From assembly GCA_023014485.1 (NCBI GenBank), contig JAJOZX010000927.1:265001-329000 (forward strand): a stretch of DNA of 64,000 bases, written 5' to 3'. The DNA comes from Bathynomus jamesi. Its lineage: Eukaryota; Arthropoda; Malacostraca; Isopoda; Cirolanidae. The position numbers were made by a program, and so were the translations under genes. Shown here piece after piece: positions 21,180 through 32,386 of the stretch (the first letter of the stretch is position 1; every line of letters begins with the position of its first letter). The notes beneath the pieces are model-generated. The model did no database searches. It saw only the letters and a list, made by a program, of their open reading frames with translations, and was not told the origin of the DNA.

Positions 21180-21255
21180 GTCCGATGAGAATTTGACTCG
21201 TGTTATACAGTCTTTTCGTTTTGAAGAAACGATTGCAACATCATTAACGAAATAA
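21180..21255 (+). CDS. Candidate last exon of the SLC46-type transporter
   Basis: The exon starts after TTTCTCCTTTAAAG and adds one base to complete the codon left by the exon at 16091, giving CFM then SDENLTRVIQSFRFEET, IATSLTK, stop at 21253-21255. Phase and splice sites agree. The cytoplasmic tail length is reasonable for SLC46. The difficulty is position: it lies inside the candidate Polinton limits, 4.9 kb from the previous exon and only 0.3 kb from the Polinton protease. Confidence 0.5.
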
Positions 21256-21558
21256 TGTTAAGGTTTTTTCTTTTTCTTATGTTTCGAGCTTTTTTTCGGG
21301 TAAAAAGAAGACGCAATGTATTTTCATTAATTTATTAAATGAAAGAATTCATGTTTTTAGTATAATAACCAATTAGTTTCCATTAAATAAGCTACAGAAC
21401 ACACAAACTAATATTATTGGATGCACTTATTCATTTTATATATATACGAACAAAACATCATACTATACACAACGAGTGCGCATAATCAGAAAACAGCTTT
21501 TTATCTGTCTGCATACCATTTCGTCGTTTCGTTGAGTGTGACACGGGTCGAATAATTT
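21256..21558. other. AT-rich spacer left of the Polinton protease
   Basis: No coding content or inverted partner found. It is presumably the 3' region of the protease gene or the true left interior edge of the Polinton. Confidence 0.4.
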
Positions 21559-21943
21559 TTAAAAAATTATAAATTCCTTACCACGCGACATATGCATGAG
21601 AAATGAAAGGCAGTACACCCAGCAATTATTACTAAAATATCCTTGTAGCCGGAAGGGATTCCATACAACTTCGGGGATATGCAACTGATCGAGAAATTTT
21701 ACAATAACAGGGTCACTCCAGGGATGAGTACCAAGTGAATCAAAATAGTACATACGGTCCCTATTTTTAAAATAGATTGCAAACCAATGAATCCCTTCAC
21801 AACCAATAACATCTGTATTCACAATAAGACTACCGCATTCTGTCGTAGTTGGCAATTTCAATGTTTCATTCGCAAACACTAATAAATTTGGAACGTGTGA
21901 TTCGTTCACTGTTCATTACTCTCTGAAGTGTATTCGCATCCAT
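21559..21943 (-). pseudogene. PRO: Polinton cysteine protease (adenain-like), PRO
   Basis: A start at 21943 gives MDANTLQRVMNSE, then a frameshift leads into ESHVPNLLVFANETLKL. Motifs follow the adenovirus protease order: histidine in EGIHWFAIYF, acidic residue in MYYFDSLG, glutamine in FRLQGYF, cysteine in NNCWVYCLSFL. In the family it matures capsid proteins. The product would be about 128 residues, shorter than usual, with little sequence after the catalytic cysteine. Its start lies 2 bases from the end of the major capsid gene, so the two were tightly packed. Confidence 0.85.
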
Positions 21944-21944
21944 T

Positions 21945-23253
21945 TTAAAAGTCAGTGACAACGCTCGTAAATCTGTCAACGTCTATTAGGGCTTGTGACT
22001 CGAGGTATACTAGTACACGAATTGGCGCGTCTATCGGCTTGGCGAATTCCAATCTGACTGAGATGTTTCCACTCTGTTGTGGACTTAAGTGTTACACTAG
22101 CAGATAAGTCAGGTGTGATGTCAACCGGATAAAGGTTAAATTGATCGATGAATTCTTTCTGTGTTACCCCAAACCCGAGCTCATCACAAGCACCTGCAAT
22201 GTGGGCCAGATTACTATATGCTCTCGTGCAAAGCGGGAACACAGCGTCTGATGAATGATATATATCCATAGCCCTGCCCAACGCAACGCCATTGACGTAT
22301 AGAGTTATATTTTAAGGCCGAAATTCTCGAATTTAAAGGCACGCTTTTTATATTTTCCATTCACCGAAGCATGGTCCTGCATTCCAGTTAATATCCTTTT
22401 AGGTAGAACTCCCAGGGCGATGTTTTCTATCTGTTTCGAGGCCAACCCTGCTGGCACCGTGTATAGTTTGATCTGTGCTCTATTAATTGGTTATTTTACT
22501 GTAGCGTGTAGTAAGTTTTTCTCAATTTCTATTTGTTTAGGCGAACTTAATTTCACTCGCCGTACGCCGAGGTATCTCTCCATAATGTGAATCACAACGG
22601 GTTTTGCTCCCTCTTCTTGATCAGCTCCCAGATTTAAACAGATCTCAGGATCTCAGGATTCGTGCGGGTGAGCTTTATTTTCATATCAACCCCATTCACA
22701 AGTACTTCTCCTGGAATGTGAAATCTGTATGCAAGCATCCAAAACATTCATATATTATTTTTAGAATTTTTAAATTTGTCCGGTATACTACTTTCGTCTT
22801 TAGCTTGAAAATAGCCCTCGACACCTAAAAAGGTATCCTTCGCTTCTTTGGAAAAGTTCAGCACATTTTCCAGATATGATCGTAGGTGATAGTACCCCGT
22901 TCCTGCCGATATGTTGACCTGATTTAAATATACATTACACTGGTTGAATATGGAGTGCAGAAAGTTTGTTTCAGGGTATACAGCATATTTGTTGTCATCA
23001 CGGTCCGTTCCATCAGAATGGGCTATACGTAATTTAGCGTACATGTGCACACAGCTTGGGTCAAAAAAGTAAGGGTCTGAGCTGGGTATCACGAATTCTA
23101 TTGAAGCACTCGGGGAACTAATTGTGTTTAACGGGTTAATCGTAATACTGTAAAGTCACTGTGCTCAATAGAAACTTGAGTTGAAAGCATATCAAAGAGG
23201 GACAGCTCCGATTTACAACATTGTGAACTACACGGATGGATGAAGCATGCCAT
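21945..23253 (-). pseudogene. MCP: Polinton major capsid protein (double jelly roll), broken
   Basis: About 436 codons run from the ATG at 23253 to the TAA at 21945. The start has SELSLFDMLSTQVSIE, close to the conserved Polinton SELDLF..P.TQ.SI opening. Then FVIPSSDPYFFDPS, VHMYAKLRIAHSDG, FLHSIFNQCNVYLNQVNIS and YHLRSYLENVLNFS correspond to the first jelly roll. The C-terminus shows FIDQFNLYPVDITPDLSAS, then RVLVYLESQALIDVDRF. There are at least four frame breaks (about 23110, 22750, 22290, 22060). It would form the trimeric capsomers of an icosahedral virion. Confidence 0.85.
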
Positions 23254-23332
23254 GACGAGTCAGAAATAGTACCACCTCTTCGACAAGTAGTAAACAGTCT
23301 ATGATTCATGAGATCAATGTCCTTAGCTTATA

Positions 23333-23718
23333 TCAGTAAAAAAAGTGGTCAACCATAGGTTTCATACGCTTAGAGCACTTCTTCTTCGATATCCTTTTAT
23401 GTTTAACGCCACGTGTGGTAATCCTTCTTCCGGACAGCCCTCTTCTTCTTCCCACCCCCACGCATTTTTCTTTGTATCTTTGACGATTTCGTCCCGTGTA
23501 CGCTTTAAGTGTTTTTTTTATAGCTTCTTTAGGTTTAGCCCCAGCCAATATGTCTTTTGCCTGTTAAGACCTGATTGTAGCGCTTTCCTCCCGAGGTATC
23601 TCGCTCCCTTCTTCAGCAAGGGGACAGCTGTACGTAGTATAGTTGAGAAAATGGATCCACGTTCACTACTACGCTGGTATCTCACACCTCGATAGACTGT
23701 GAAAGGATTTCTGTCCAT
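23333..23718 (-). pseudogene. Small basic pX-like core protein of the Polinton
   Basis: The N-terminal part (MDRNPFTVYRGVRYQRSS, then IFSTILRTAVPLLKKGARYL) has an amphipathic helix like that of adenovirus/adintovirus pX-type proteins. After one frameshift at about 23530 it continues as a very basic tail rich in K and R (KKTLKAYTGRNRQRYK, RISKKKCSKRMK). The ATG at 23718 overlaps the penton stop as TAATG. In relatives such proteins condense DNA or act on membranes in the virion. Confidence 0.62.
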
Positions 23719-24506
23719 TATAACTCAGTGCGTCGAAAATACAGCTTCACTGTTAAACTCCATCACCGAATGGGAATTTTTTTCCCTCAATCGTTCTTGT
23801 ATATATTGAAATGTTGGTTATCAGATTAGTCGCGACATTCACATAATGGGGCCTGTCATATGTAATACTCATGCTCTTCCCTCTATGGTTGGGAATGTGG
23901 AATGCGCAGCAGGCGTGCCTGGGTATCCCCAACAAACTGGTGCTTCGCTATATTGCTGTAAATATAGCACATGCCTCGTGAAAGGTATCTCTTTGGAAGG
24001 CTGATCGATATCGCCCTCGATTATAGTTTTGAACAGTTCTTTGTCTTTGATATTTCTGTTAGCCTGTGATTTTAGGGCCAGAGTATGTGCAGGGTTTTCT
24101 TTGTTTACGATTTCGTATACTAAATCATCCGTAAGATTTGAGTTTTTTAAACTTGCGCTTAAGTCTCTCACAACATCCTCAGCCACAACATAGCAGCCCG
24201 GACCTAGTGTTACTACTGTACTGTAATACCGTGCATCCTCAATCCGGGCGATACGTATGGTTTCATCCCGAGTTACCCCGGCTTTTTCACACTCATTACA
24301 GTCTCTAAGAATCGTAAAAACGGGTTCTTTATAATTAATATTTAAAAAGAGTGTCCAGCTGAATCTCGCATATCCACCTCATACGAATCACGACCCAATC
24401 CAATGGGGTCATGGAGTTCTGTTACAAAGTTGGTAAGGGTGTTTTTAGGATGTACAGACAGGGACGAGGAGGACGGTAGTGTGACGTAGAAATTGTTAGG
24501 CGCCAT
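23718..24506 (-). pseudogene. Polinton penton (minor capsid, single jelly roll), broken
   Basis: The ATG at 24506 gives MAPNNFYVTLPSSSSLSVHP, then KNTLTNFVTELHDPI, the conserved opening of Polinton pentons. The middle is open at 23869-24186. The last part reads FPTIEGRAM, SITYDRPHYVNVATNLITNI, SIYTRTIEGKKFPFGDG, then, after a shift, LTVKLYFRRTEL and TAA. There are at least three frame changes. It would form the pentameric vertex protein. The overlap TAATG with the next gene shows viral-style packing. Confidence 0.82.
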
Positions 24507-24514
24507 GTTGCATA

Positions 24515-25560
24515 CTATTTAAGCTTCATTATTGCATCAGCTTTTATATAGGTGTTGAAGCTTTCTGGGTACCCTAGCCATTTCACCAGGTACATTTTTC
24601 TCTTTCCTGAACCTTTGCTTCCTAAATTTTTTTCAGTTTTAAACACATTTTTTCCTAAATTAAATGTCACTTTCTGCAACTCCTCGCGGTAAAAGCCGCC
24701 TGCAATTTCTTCCCCATTCAAATCTTCAACGTAATACAGCATTATCTCGCCTTTAGGTCTCATAGCCCTAACTTTAAAAATCTCACGTGTCCAACTTTGC
24801 TCAAATCCCTTCGCGAATTATTCCCCGAACGCGACAGCCTTACATAATCACTGATTTTGAAACGCGCAGAGTGTGGTGGTGGTGTTCCATCTCTTCCCAC
24901 ATCAGGCTCTGGGCGCGTACCTCTTTCTAAAATCTCGTTAGGTGTTGTCCCAATCGTGCGATGGTGTGAGCGGTTGTAGGATGAGGTCAATGATTACAGA
25001 ATGTCTATAAATCTGTATGTGTTTTTATGTGTAAAATAGCGGTGCATGCGTTCCACTATGGTACGTTGAACTCTTTCAGCTAAAGATGCCTTATGTATAG
25101 AATTGGTAGTGTAGGAACTGATATTAAACTCTGTCAACATGTTCTGAAAAGTTCGGCCTATAAATTCTTTCCCCATATCCGTACAAAAATAGCCAGGAAC
25201 CCTGTTTTCTTTCAACATCATTGTTTTGGTGGTTTTAGCAACTGTTTCAGGCTATTTATTTTTCAGAGGAATTAGCCACAGATATCTAGAGAATACATCT
25301 ATTATGATGTAGCAGTAACCATCGTTATACACTGAATATCTTTGCATGTCTGTTAAATCTGCTTGCCAAATAGAGTAGTCGAAGCAGCTGTTGTCTTGGC
25401 TGTTTTAAACCTTTTTCTCAGAGGCTTATAAAGTGTATAAGCGTCCAGCTCCCCCAAAAACCTCTCAACATAATTTTTCCCTACTCCATCATTGTAAACG
25501 CTTCTGTACAGTCTATCTACGCCGCTGGGGGTGATGGCGTTCTCAGTTATGGCATATGCG
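24515..25560 (-). pseudogene. INT: Polinton integrase with chromodomain, broken
   Basis: From the right: ITPSGVDRLYRSVYNDGVG, then the retroviral-type core. First aspartate is in WQADLTDMQRYS, second in GYFCTDMGKEFIGRTFQNM, and the glutamate in HKASLAERVQRTIVERM. A linker with HHRTIGTTPNEIL follows, then the C-terminal chromodomain YLVKWLGYPESFNTYIK. The residues of the D,D,E core are present. Frame breaks lie at about 25375-25400, 25250 and 24990. The enzyme would insert the element's ends with a 6 bp duplication. Confidence 0.9.
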
Positions 25561-26191
25561 ATGCATGTTCTAAGTCTTTTAACCTGTTCAGATTTCCTAT
25601 CATTGTTTTGGGGACATTTATTTGTTGTAGACTTGCTTTAATATACTTCCATCCTGATGGTGAGGGCCTATCCCACTTTCTCACCAGATCATGGACGATG
25701 TCTACGATATTCGATCCCTGTACCTTTGCTCCTTCCACATTGATCTCACCTGTATCGGTCCACTGTATGTTGGGATCCTCATTCAATAGATTATAAAGAC
25801 TTAAACCTTTATTCCTCAATGTATCTGGAAGGGTGCTTTTTAATAAATGCTCGATATGTTGTGTGGCCGACCCGTTATTCTTTGGTTGGTCAGCTCTATC
25901 GGCGGACACAGGTCCTATGTCATCATGCCCATCGTTGTCCTTGCTGTCCCTAATAACCACGGGGATCTCTGTCGGATTCTTATAATTTTCGTACTTGTGA
26001 ATAAATTTCTGCAGAGCTTCTTGGTATAAGATTCTTTTCTCATCAGGTGTTTTTTCACTGTTTAATAGGGCTAACAATTCGCTTTCCATTCTTTTAAGCC
26101 TGCTTTTACGGTGTTCTAGAACCGTGTCTAGACTCTTTGAACTTTGCAGTGAAGCATACACCTTGTGTGGAATCACTACCACTTTCTTCAT
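25547..26191 (-). CDS. Conserved Polinton protein of unknown role
   Basis: An unbroken frame of 214 residues starts MKKVVVIPHKVYASL and has a coiled-coil-like stretch with DEKRILYQEALQKFIHKYE. The C-terminal half reads LRNKGLSLYNLLNED, IQWTDTGEINVEGAKVQGS and VDIVHDLVRKWDRPSPSGW, then SLQQINVPKTMIGNLNR. I recognise this pattern from many Polintons, but its function is not established. Its ATG at 26191 overlaps the upstream stop as TAATG. It is one of the few intact frames in the element. Confidence 0.75.
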   Translation of the reverse strand: MKKVVVIPHKVYASLQSSKSLDTVLEHRKSRLKRMESELLALLNSEKTPDEKRILYQEALQKFIHKYENYKNPTEIPVVIRDSKDNDGHDDIGPVSADRADQPKNNGSATQHIEHLLKSTLPDTLRNKGLSLYNLLNEDPNIQWTDTGEINVEGAKVQGSNIVDIVHDLVRKWDRPSPSGWKYIKASLQQINVPKTMIGNLNRLKDLEHASHMP

Positions 26192-26538
26192 TATATTAAT
26201 CTAGTCAGTAAAGGACCCAAAACTGAAAATAAGATGGGGAGGAATGACCCTCCTCTTTGTACAATAATTCGTTTTTTCTTCCTCACAGTTTGACTTCTAC
26301 GAGCGAGTGTACGTATTATGTTCTTGTAACGACGTAGGCGAGCCTTTTGAGGGGGTTTCATTGATACATTGCAATTTATAACGTTAAGACACATTTCACA
26401 GATGCATTTTAAAAAGTCGGAGTCGATATTTTTAGTAAACATCTGTTGCATTGCCCGGGGCAGTCGATGATAGATTTTTATTAATTCATGGTATTTCTTT
26501 AGACTGTCATTCTGGAATATACACCGTTTCAGGCTCAT
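26191..26538 (-). CDS. Small basic Polinton protein with hydrophobic C-terminus
   Basis: An unbroken frame of 115 residues. A middle CICEMCLNVIN segment and a basic stretch (KARLRRYKNIIRTLARRS, VRKKKRIIVQRGG) precede a hydrophobic end, FLPILFSVLGPLLTRLI. The QRGG followed by a hydrophobic helix is a recurring signature of short Polinton and adintovirus virion proteins, probably membrane-active. Its first 32 bases overlap the end of the ATPase gene in another frame. The stop overlaps the next start. Confidence 0.65.
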   Translation of the reverse strand: MSLKRCIFQNDSLKKYHELIKIYHRLPRAMQQMFTKNIDSDFLKCICEMCLNVINCNVSMKPPQKARLRRYKNIIRTLARRSQTVRKKKRIIVQRGGSFLPILFSVLGPLLTRLI

Positions 26539-27145
26539 TTGGAAATATATTCGTTCTTAGAAGCATCCTAAACGTGTTTCGCGGATGAAGGTTACAAAGC
26601 AAATATCCGTAACGCTGACTTGTAGCTTCTTTACAAACTTCCAAACACTCCTTACGCTGATTCGGGAACATTTGATTGGCTAATACCCCAATTTGTGATA
26701 AATCTCTACGTTACGCGAATAAGACTAGATATTGTGTATTTAACGACACATCACGCATGTATCTATTTTTGAAAAATAGATTCTGATTGATGAAGAACAC
26801 GCTTATGTTAAGATGGTGGGAGAATACTGTAAATGTCTCTGCAAACGTTTTATTCATCTCCAACATGAGATCGTCAATTACAGTGACTGTATGCTCATTA
26901 CCCTTTAACGAATTAACATCATATCCACCTTTGTGGAACAAAATATCATCTTGGTACTCGTTGAACACTGATTGATACGTCGAATAGCACCATATAACGT
27001 TATGCACAAATTTTGAGAACATTTTTCCCTTTTCTTTAATGATTTTAAGCATAAACACCGTTTTACCACATCCTGTAGGGCCAGATGTAATCCATGTGGA
27101 TGGGCTCGTGAACCTGAATTTTTCTATAGAATCCATCTCTAACAC
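26507..27145 (-). pseudogene. ATP: Polinton packaging ATPase (FtsK/HerA type), one internal stop
   Basis: From 27145 the frame reads into Walker A SGPTGCGKT at residues 20-28, then HNVIWCYSTYQSVF, and Walker B TVTVIDDLM. FFINQNLFFKN follows, like the sensor region of viral packaging ATPases. A TAA at 26711-26713 interrupts, but the same frame continues with RDLSQIGVLANQMFP and RYGYLLCNLHPRN to a TGA at 26507. So a single in-frame stop separates this from a complete 212-residue protein. The family pumps DNA into preformed capsids. Confidence 0.92.
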
Positions 27146-27259
27146 GTCACACTCCTAAGTGGGTCATTTACAAAATATAATAAAAATGTAAGTGGTGATC
27201 CTTATATTCTACATTTTTGTTTTTCCTCTTGTTCCACAGAACCGTGAATGACGACGATG
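27146..27259. promoter_or_regulatory. Divergent spacer between ATPase and DNA polymerase genes
   Basis: About 115 AT-rich bases lie between the two oppositely transcribed gene blocks, so promoters for both should be here. On the plus strand a pyrimidine tract ending TTCCACAG at 27231-27238 looks like a splice acceptor just before the polymerase frame, hinting at a spliced leader. I can point to no specific factor sites. Confidence 0.4.
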
Positions 27260-30200
27260 TACAGCCCCCCGCATCATCGATATTACAGATGACCCCGACG
27301 ACAGTGTAGTTGTTGTCACAGACTCCAACCCCGCTAACGAGCCCACACCAACGATACCTGTAGCATGCGACAATTCAAAGCGGAGGCATGATGAAGAGCC
27401 CTCCACGTCAGGTATAAAGCGTGCCAGGATTGCGCCGGTTGTTAGACCACCAGTAATAGAGTCCCAACCTTCTGCGTCCTACGACACAACCCCCACAATA
27501 GTACCTTCCTCAAATAAAAAATTAACCCCTTATTCCCGTTCAATTCCGGGTACATCCTCCACAGCATCAACAGTATCTTCTCGTTCTGTAGAGGATGGTA
27601 TAACATTCGATTTGGTGCGCACCGCCACCCCCACCCCAACCATGACTAGAAATCGGTATATAGTCAGGGTTGATCCTAGATCCATGTATAGCAATGGTGT
27701 TGAACATGGACTACGGCGCGTAGTTGAACGTATTGTGGAGTTTGCCCTTCAGAATCGCGATGAACGTGAAGTCAGGACGAGGCTGTCTTTCGGGTTTGGG
27801 TCAGATGACGGGGATGTAGATGATTTTTGGGTAGTAATACCATTCAGACGCTTGGCAGCTGTAGATATAGAGTATATATTAGGCCGTATAATGCAGGCTT
27901 CTCAAAGGAGAACAGCCTTCAATATGGACAACTTCACGGTTGGTATTAACCTTCCGTGTTGTATTCCGTGTTGCGGGTCATAGTGCCACACCTTATACTC
28001 TTAACTTCAATTCTCAGGCTATTTATAGACGGCATATAAACGTCGATCGTGGTTGCGGCTTTATAGCAGTAGCCTTAGTTCGTATGTTTACTGTACTAAA
28101 TACACGGACCCAAAAAATTTGGTTGCCTACGGTAGTGGAGCGTGCCCGTAAACTAGCTGTACTGTAAACTTGAGTTTGAGTGTAATATGGGTCCTGAAGA
28201 ACTGAGAAAGGTAGAGCAGGAAATGAATGTTCGTATAGTTGTATTTGGAATGGGTGATGGTCGTAGGACTGTGTATGTTTTTAAAAGCAGTGTGAGGAAT
28301 CGTACAAGGCCCCTACTTATTTTAGGGCTGTCAGGAACAACGTATCTCCCCTTTCCAAATATGAGATCTTTACGCGAGTTATGATAAAAGTCGAAAATAT
28401 GGCCGCCATCATGATTTGTGTAAGGAGTGTCTCGAGTTTGCGGAAGATATAGTGAAACATTGTAAGGATTGCCACATGGTATGTGCGCAGTGTAAAAGTT
28501 CCAAATGTGAAAGCTGTGTGGTTGATGCTGAGAAGAGGGACTGTGATGTATGCAGACGCATATTTTTCAATAATAACTGTTTTGAGCTCAGTAAGTCAAT
28601 TAGCACGTGCAGGAAAATGAGAATCTGTGAATGTGGTGTGTTTTATATGATGGATAATTGGGGGAATTTCAAGCATAACTGTAATGAAATTCACTGTTCT
28701 ACATGCTATGAGAAATATAAGGCTGTTGGAGTAAAGCATATATGTTATATGAAAGACGCTAAGCCAAAAAATAGACCTTGTATAACTGTGTACTACGATA
28801 TAGAAACATATACGAACGCTGAAACCAAAGAGGTCATTCCACATCTACTTGTAAGCCAGACTATCTGTGATGAGTGCATGGATGTCGATTGTGATAAGTG
28901 TCACAGATGTGGTAAAAGGACAAACGTTTTTAAAACGATTGCACACGATAGTCCCGTGAAATTCTTTGTATCCTATATTGTCAATTTATCGGACAAGTTA
29001 AAGAAATTGACTGTATATTCTTGCCCATAACGGGCAAAATTTGATACACAGTTTCTTTATAAGGAGTTGCTTGAGCACGAGTCATCTGAGATATTTACAG
29101 GTGATCCCTTGAAAAGAGGGAACAAACTTATACAGATGCAAATAAGAGGTAATGTACAGTTTAAAGACACTTTATTATTCACACTTGTAAATTAGCAAAG
29201 CTACCCAAGGTATGGGTGTAGCCGCCAAGTTTCAAAAGGATATTTCCCTTACACATTCCTCACTAGCGAAACTTTAAATTACGTAGGACTACCTCCACCC
29301 AAACATTACTTTAACTATGAATGTATGAGTACAGGTGAACGTGAAGATTTTGACCGCTACTACAACAGTTTTAATGAATCTAATCCTTACAATATAGCTG
29401 ATGAATGTGAGCGTTATTGCGTGAATGATGTGCGCGTGCTTAGAGTATGTTTCCAGGCCTTTAGAAGGATGTACATAGCCGTTTCAAATGCGATCCGTTG
29501 CAAGTCGCAACCACGATTGCCTCATTGTGTTTACGGTGTTCAAGAAATTCATCCTGCTAAACACCTTAGCCGTCATTCACAGAAACAATCCCCGCAGTTA
29601 TGGGCACAAGGCTATTTACTGGCTCATACATATACAGCAGCAGACAGGTGTATACATAAAGCATGCCAACACGGGGGTGTACCCATTAAGGTTAATGGTC
29701 GTGTTTTTGGGTTGATGGTCTAAGCGAAAACCGTGCCACTGGTGAGAAGACTGTGTACTCCTTTAACGGCTGCTGGTGGCAGGATGCCCGTCCTGAGTGT
29801 GGAATCGTAGGAGATATCCACGGTAGATCTCCTGCCGACAGTCTTGCATGGACCCGCACCCGCGATCAGCTTATAGGCGCCCAGTTCACTCACAAGGTCT
29901 TGTGGGAGCATGAGTATGATGCACGGATGGAAACAGATGAAACCGTGAAGAAATAAACACGATCAAGTGTTCAATGGTGCTGGATCCTCTCAAATGCGGT
30001 GATAGCTTGTTCGGAGGGCGTACAAATCCCTTCAAGCTATACTTTCCGCCTACGGAGGGAGTGAAACTCCATTACGACTTCTGTTCTTTATATCCCTACG
30101 TGATGAAGAACAATCCGTACCCCGTAGGTGCACCTGAAAAACTGGTGGGACCTGACCTGCCCCCATCGAGGTGTTCTCAACAAATTTGAACGGGTACTAT

Positions 30201-31364
30201 TTCGGCTTTCTTTCGTAGATGTGCTCCCCCTCGCGATTTATGGATGCCGATCTTACCCGTCGTTATATACAACAAGCTCATGTTTCCCCTGTGCGTGAAG
30301 TGCGCAGAGGAGAACAATGGGATTGTAATCACACAACCAACCAGCGTAAGATCAGAGGTGTATATACAAGCCCTGAGCTGGACCTAGCCGTTCGCCATGG
30401 CTACAGAATATTGAAGATATATGAGGTGTGGAGGTTTCAGAAGCTACCCAACCTTTTCACGCCATATATAAACACTTTTTTGAAGGATAAGGTAGGCATC
30501 AGGGTATCCGCGAGGAGTTGATACCGAAGATGAAAAATCGGCTTATATTCAACGTTACCGTGACCGTGAAGGGATACAGCTTGACCGTTCCCAAATTGTA
30601 AAGAACCCAGGCAAGCGCTTTAGTGCAAAGTTGTGTCTAAACAGTCTTTGGGGAAAATTTGCACAGAATACTGGCAAGGGAACGTTCATTTGGCACAAAG
30701 TTATAGTGAAGTCTGGGATTATGCCAGCGCTTCCGATAAAGAGGTCATGGAGATCGTGAATGTAGGTAATACTTACATAATAAAGTACAACATTACCGAA
30801 TTCGCCACAGATACCTCACGGGTTACAAATATACCTGTAGCCAGCTTCACAACGGCCTACGCACGCATCAAACATTGGGGTCTATTGCATTCTCTTGGTC
30901 GAAGGGTTCTGTACGCCGATACAAATAGTATGATATTCACAGTGAGGGAGGGTGAATACATGCCGCCTATTGGTGAATTCCTCGGAGAGTTAACTGATGA
31001 GATCAAGGATGAGTATGGAGACATCGCATACGCCGACTCTTTTGTCTTAACAGGACCAAAAACTTATGGGATACGGGTGAGGGTGGGGGAGGATATGAAA
31101 TATATCGTGAAGGCTAAGGGTATCACGCTCAACCAGGCGAATCGGCGGGTCGTTGACTTTGAATCGTTGAATGATCTAGTGTGTTTGGAAGATGAGGGCG
31201 ACCAACCGCCCCAACTAACTGTAGGGACCCACAATTTTCGGGCGCAGAAGCTCGGGGGCGTGAAGGAACTTAGGGGTACGAAAGTGTGCCGTAACACCTA
31301 TAGGAAACATTACCAGGTACCTGGTACCTATGATACCGTACCCTTAGGATACCATAATCTTTGA
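27260..31364 (+). pseudogene. POLB: Polinton protein-primed family B DNA polymerase, broken
   Basis: A long N-terminal part is open to 27981 and includes a disordered, S/T/P-rich segment with SGIKRARI. A cysteine-rich finger region follows (28420-28760). Exonuclease motifs: VYYDIETYTN, FDTQFLYKELL, ERYCVNDVRVL. Polymerase motifs: LHYDFCSLYPYV (A), LCLNSLWGKF (B), YADTNSMIF (C). Motif C has asparagine where the second catalytic aspartate of DTDS belongs. There are at least eight frame breaks (about 27960, 28180, 28390, 29040, 29200, 29490, 29950, 30190, 30520, 30650). It would replicate the element from a terminal protein. Confidence 0.92.
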
Positions 31365-31481
31365 TTGTTATATATGTCTATTGTTAACGATATGTTTATT
31401 TATACACGTATTTGTAAATATATACCTTGAATAATTCGTTTATTAAATAAATCATGTCTCAATTAGCGTTTCGCTTTCTAC

Positions 31482-31490
<9 letters not shown>

Positions 31491-31512
<22 letters not shown>
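31491..31512. repeat. (TG)n microsatellite
   Basis: Eleven TG units in the intergenic part of the Polinton right arm. Confidence 0.9.
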
Positions 31513-31514
<2 letters not shown>

Positions 31515-31671
31515 AGGAGAAAGTTCTAAGCTTCGCCCTCTGTATGATCGGCCACGTGACTCCTGCTACTACCTGGGCATATCTCTTCCCTGCGTGCTCA
31601 GTTGACCGCTGCAAGCCCTGGATCTCAGACGTGTATTTTCCCACGTAGACGAAAAATAGTAATGGCTTCCT

Positions 31672-32197
31672 TTAATATTGCGTGTTCGACGTTTATGAAG
31701 TGGTATTCGGCAAAGTGTGAAGATATGGTGGATACTGAATGGCTCCCTATTCCACCCTCCTTTGATACTTTTAAGGCTACTGTACATTGAACCGTGCGAA
31801 GCTTGAGGAACAAGAGGTACAAATACTCTACGGCTATTCTGGCGAGAGCATTGCGCGATTTCGTGGTACAAGCGATGTATTGAAGTATGTTGTAGGACTA
31901 AACTTTATAAAAGGTTACATATACCGTGAAGTGGAAGAAACAGCACGTGCAGAAGAGAAGCAACGGTTATGGTTAGTCAGTCTTGTTGATGAGTGGTGTG
32001 ACAAGCGATATTATGTCATGTTGCATCATACCGAGTACTCGTACCCTGCGACTGAGAATGTAAATCTTGTCATAATTGAGAATCTGAAGTATTTTTACCA
32101 CTGCATTAATATATATCATGACGAGGTTTGTAGTGAGGTTGTGGCTAAAGGCCTGTGTGAGTTTTTAACAGAATTTAAGACGAGTATCGTCTGCTAA
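31672..32197 (+). pseudogene. Polinton right-arm gene 1, unknown, one frameshift
   Basis: The ATG at 31672 opens MASFNIACSTFMKWYSAKCE. A single frameshift at about 31780 leads into RAKLEEQEVQILYGYSGESI, then LWLVSLVDEWCDKRYYVM and a stop at 32197. It would be about 174 residues, acidic to neutral, without signal peptide or membrane helix. I do not recognise the family. Right-arm genes of Polintons vary between lineages and are often virulence-type or host-interaction genes. Confidence 0.5.
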
Positions 32198-32386
32198 GCA
32201 AAAAGGAAAAATATGGTCATATGTTTCTCTCAAATAGTGAGCCAGAGTGTGAATAAAATGTGTTTAGTTCGCGAAAATCCCCCCGAACGAAAATGTCTGG
32301 TGCGTTCTGGGGAGTAGGAGTGATAAAACATTAAAACCGGTATTGCTTCATGTATCGGAAAATTTCTAAAATACCTACCCAGTATA

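Noticed and set aside
31454..31648. Small secreted-looking cysteine/valine-rich frame
   Set aside because: The CVCVCV run is translated (TG)n and the frame has no other support.
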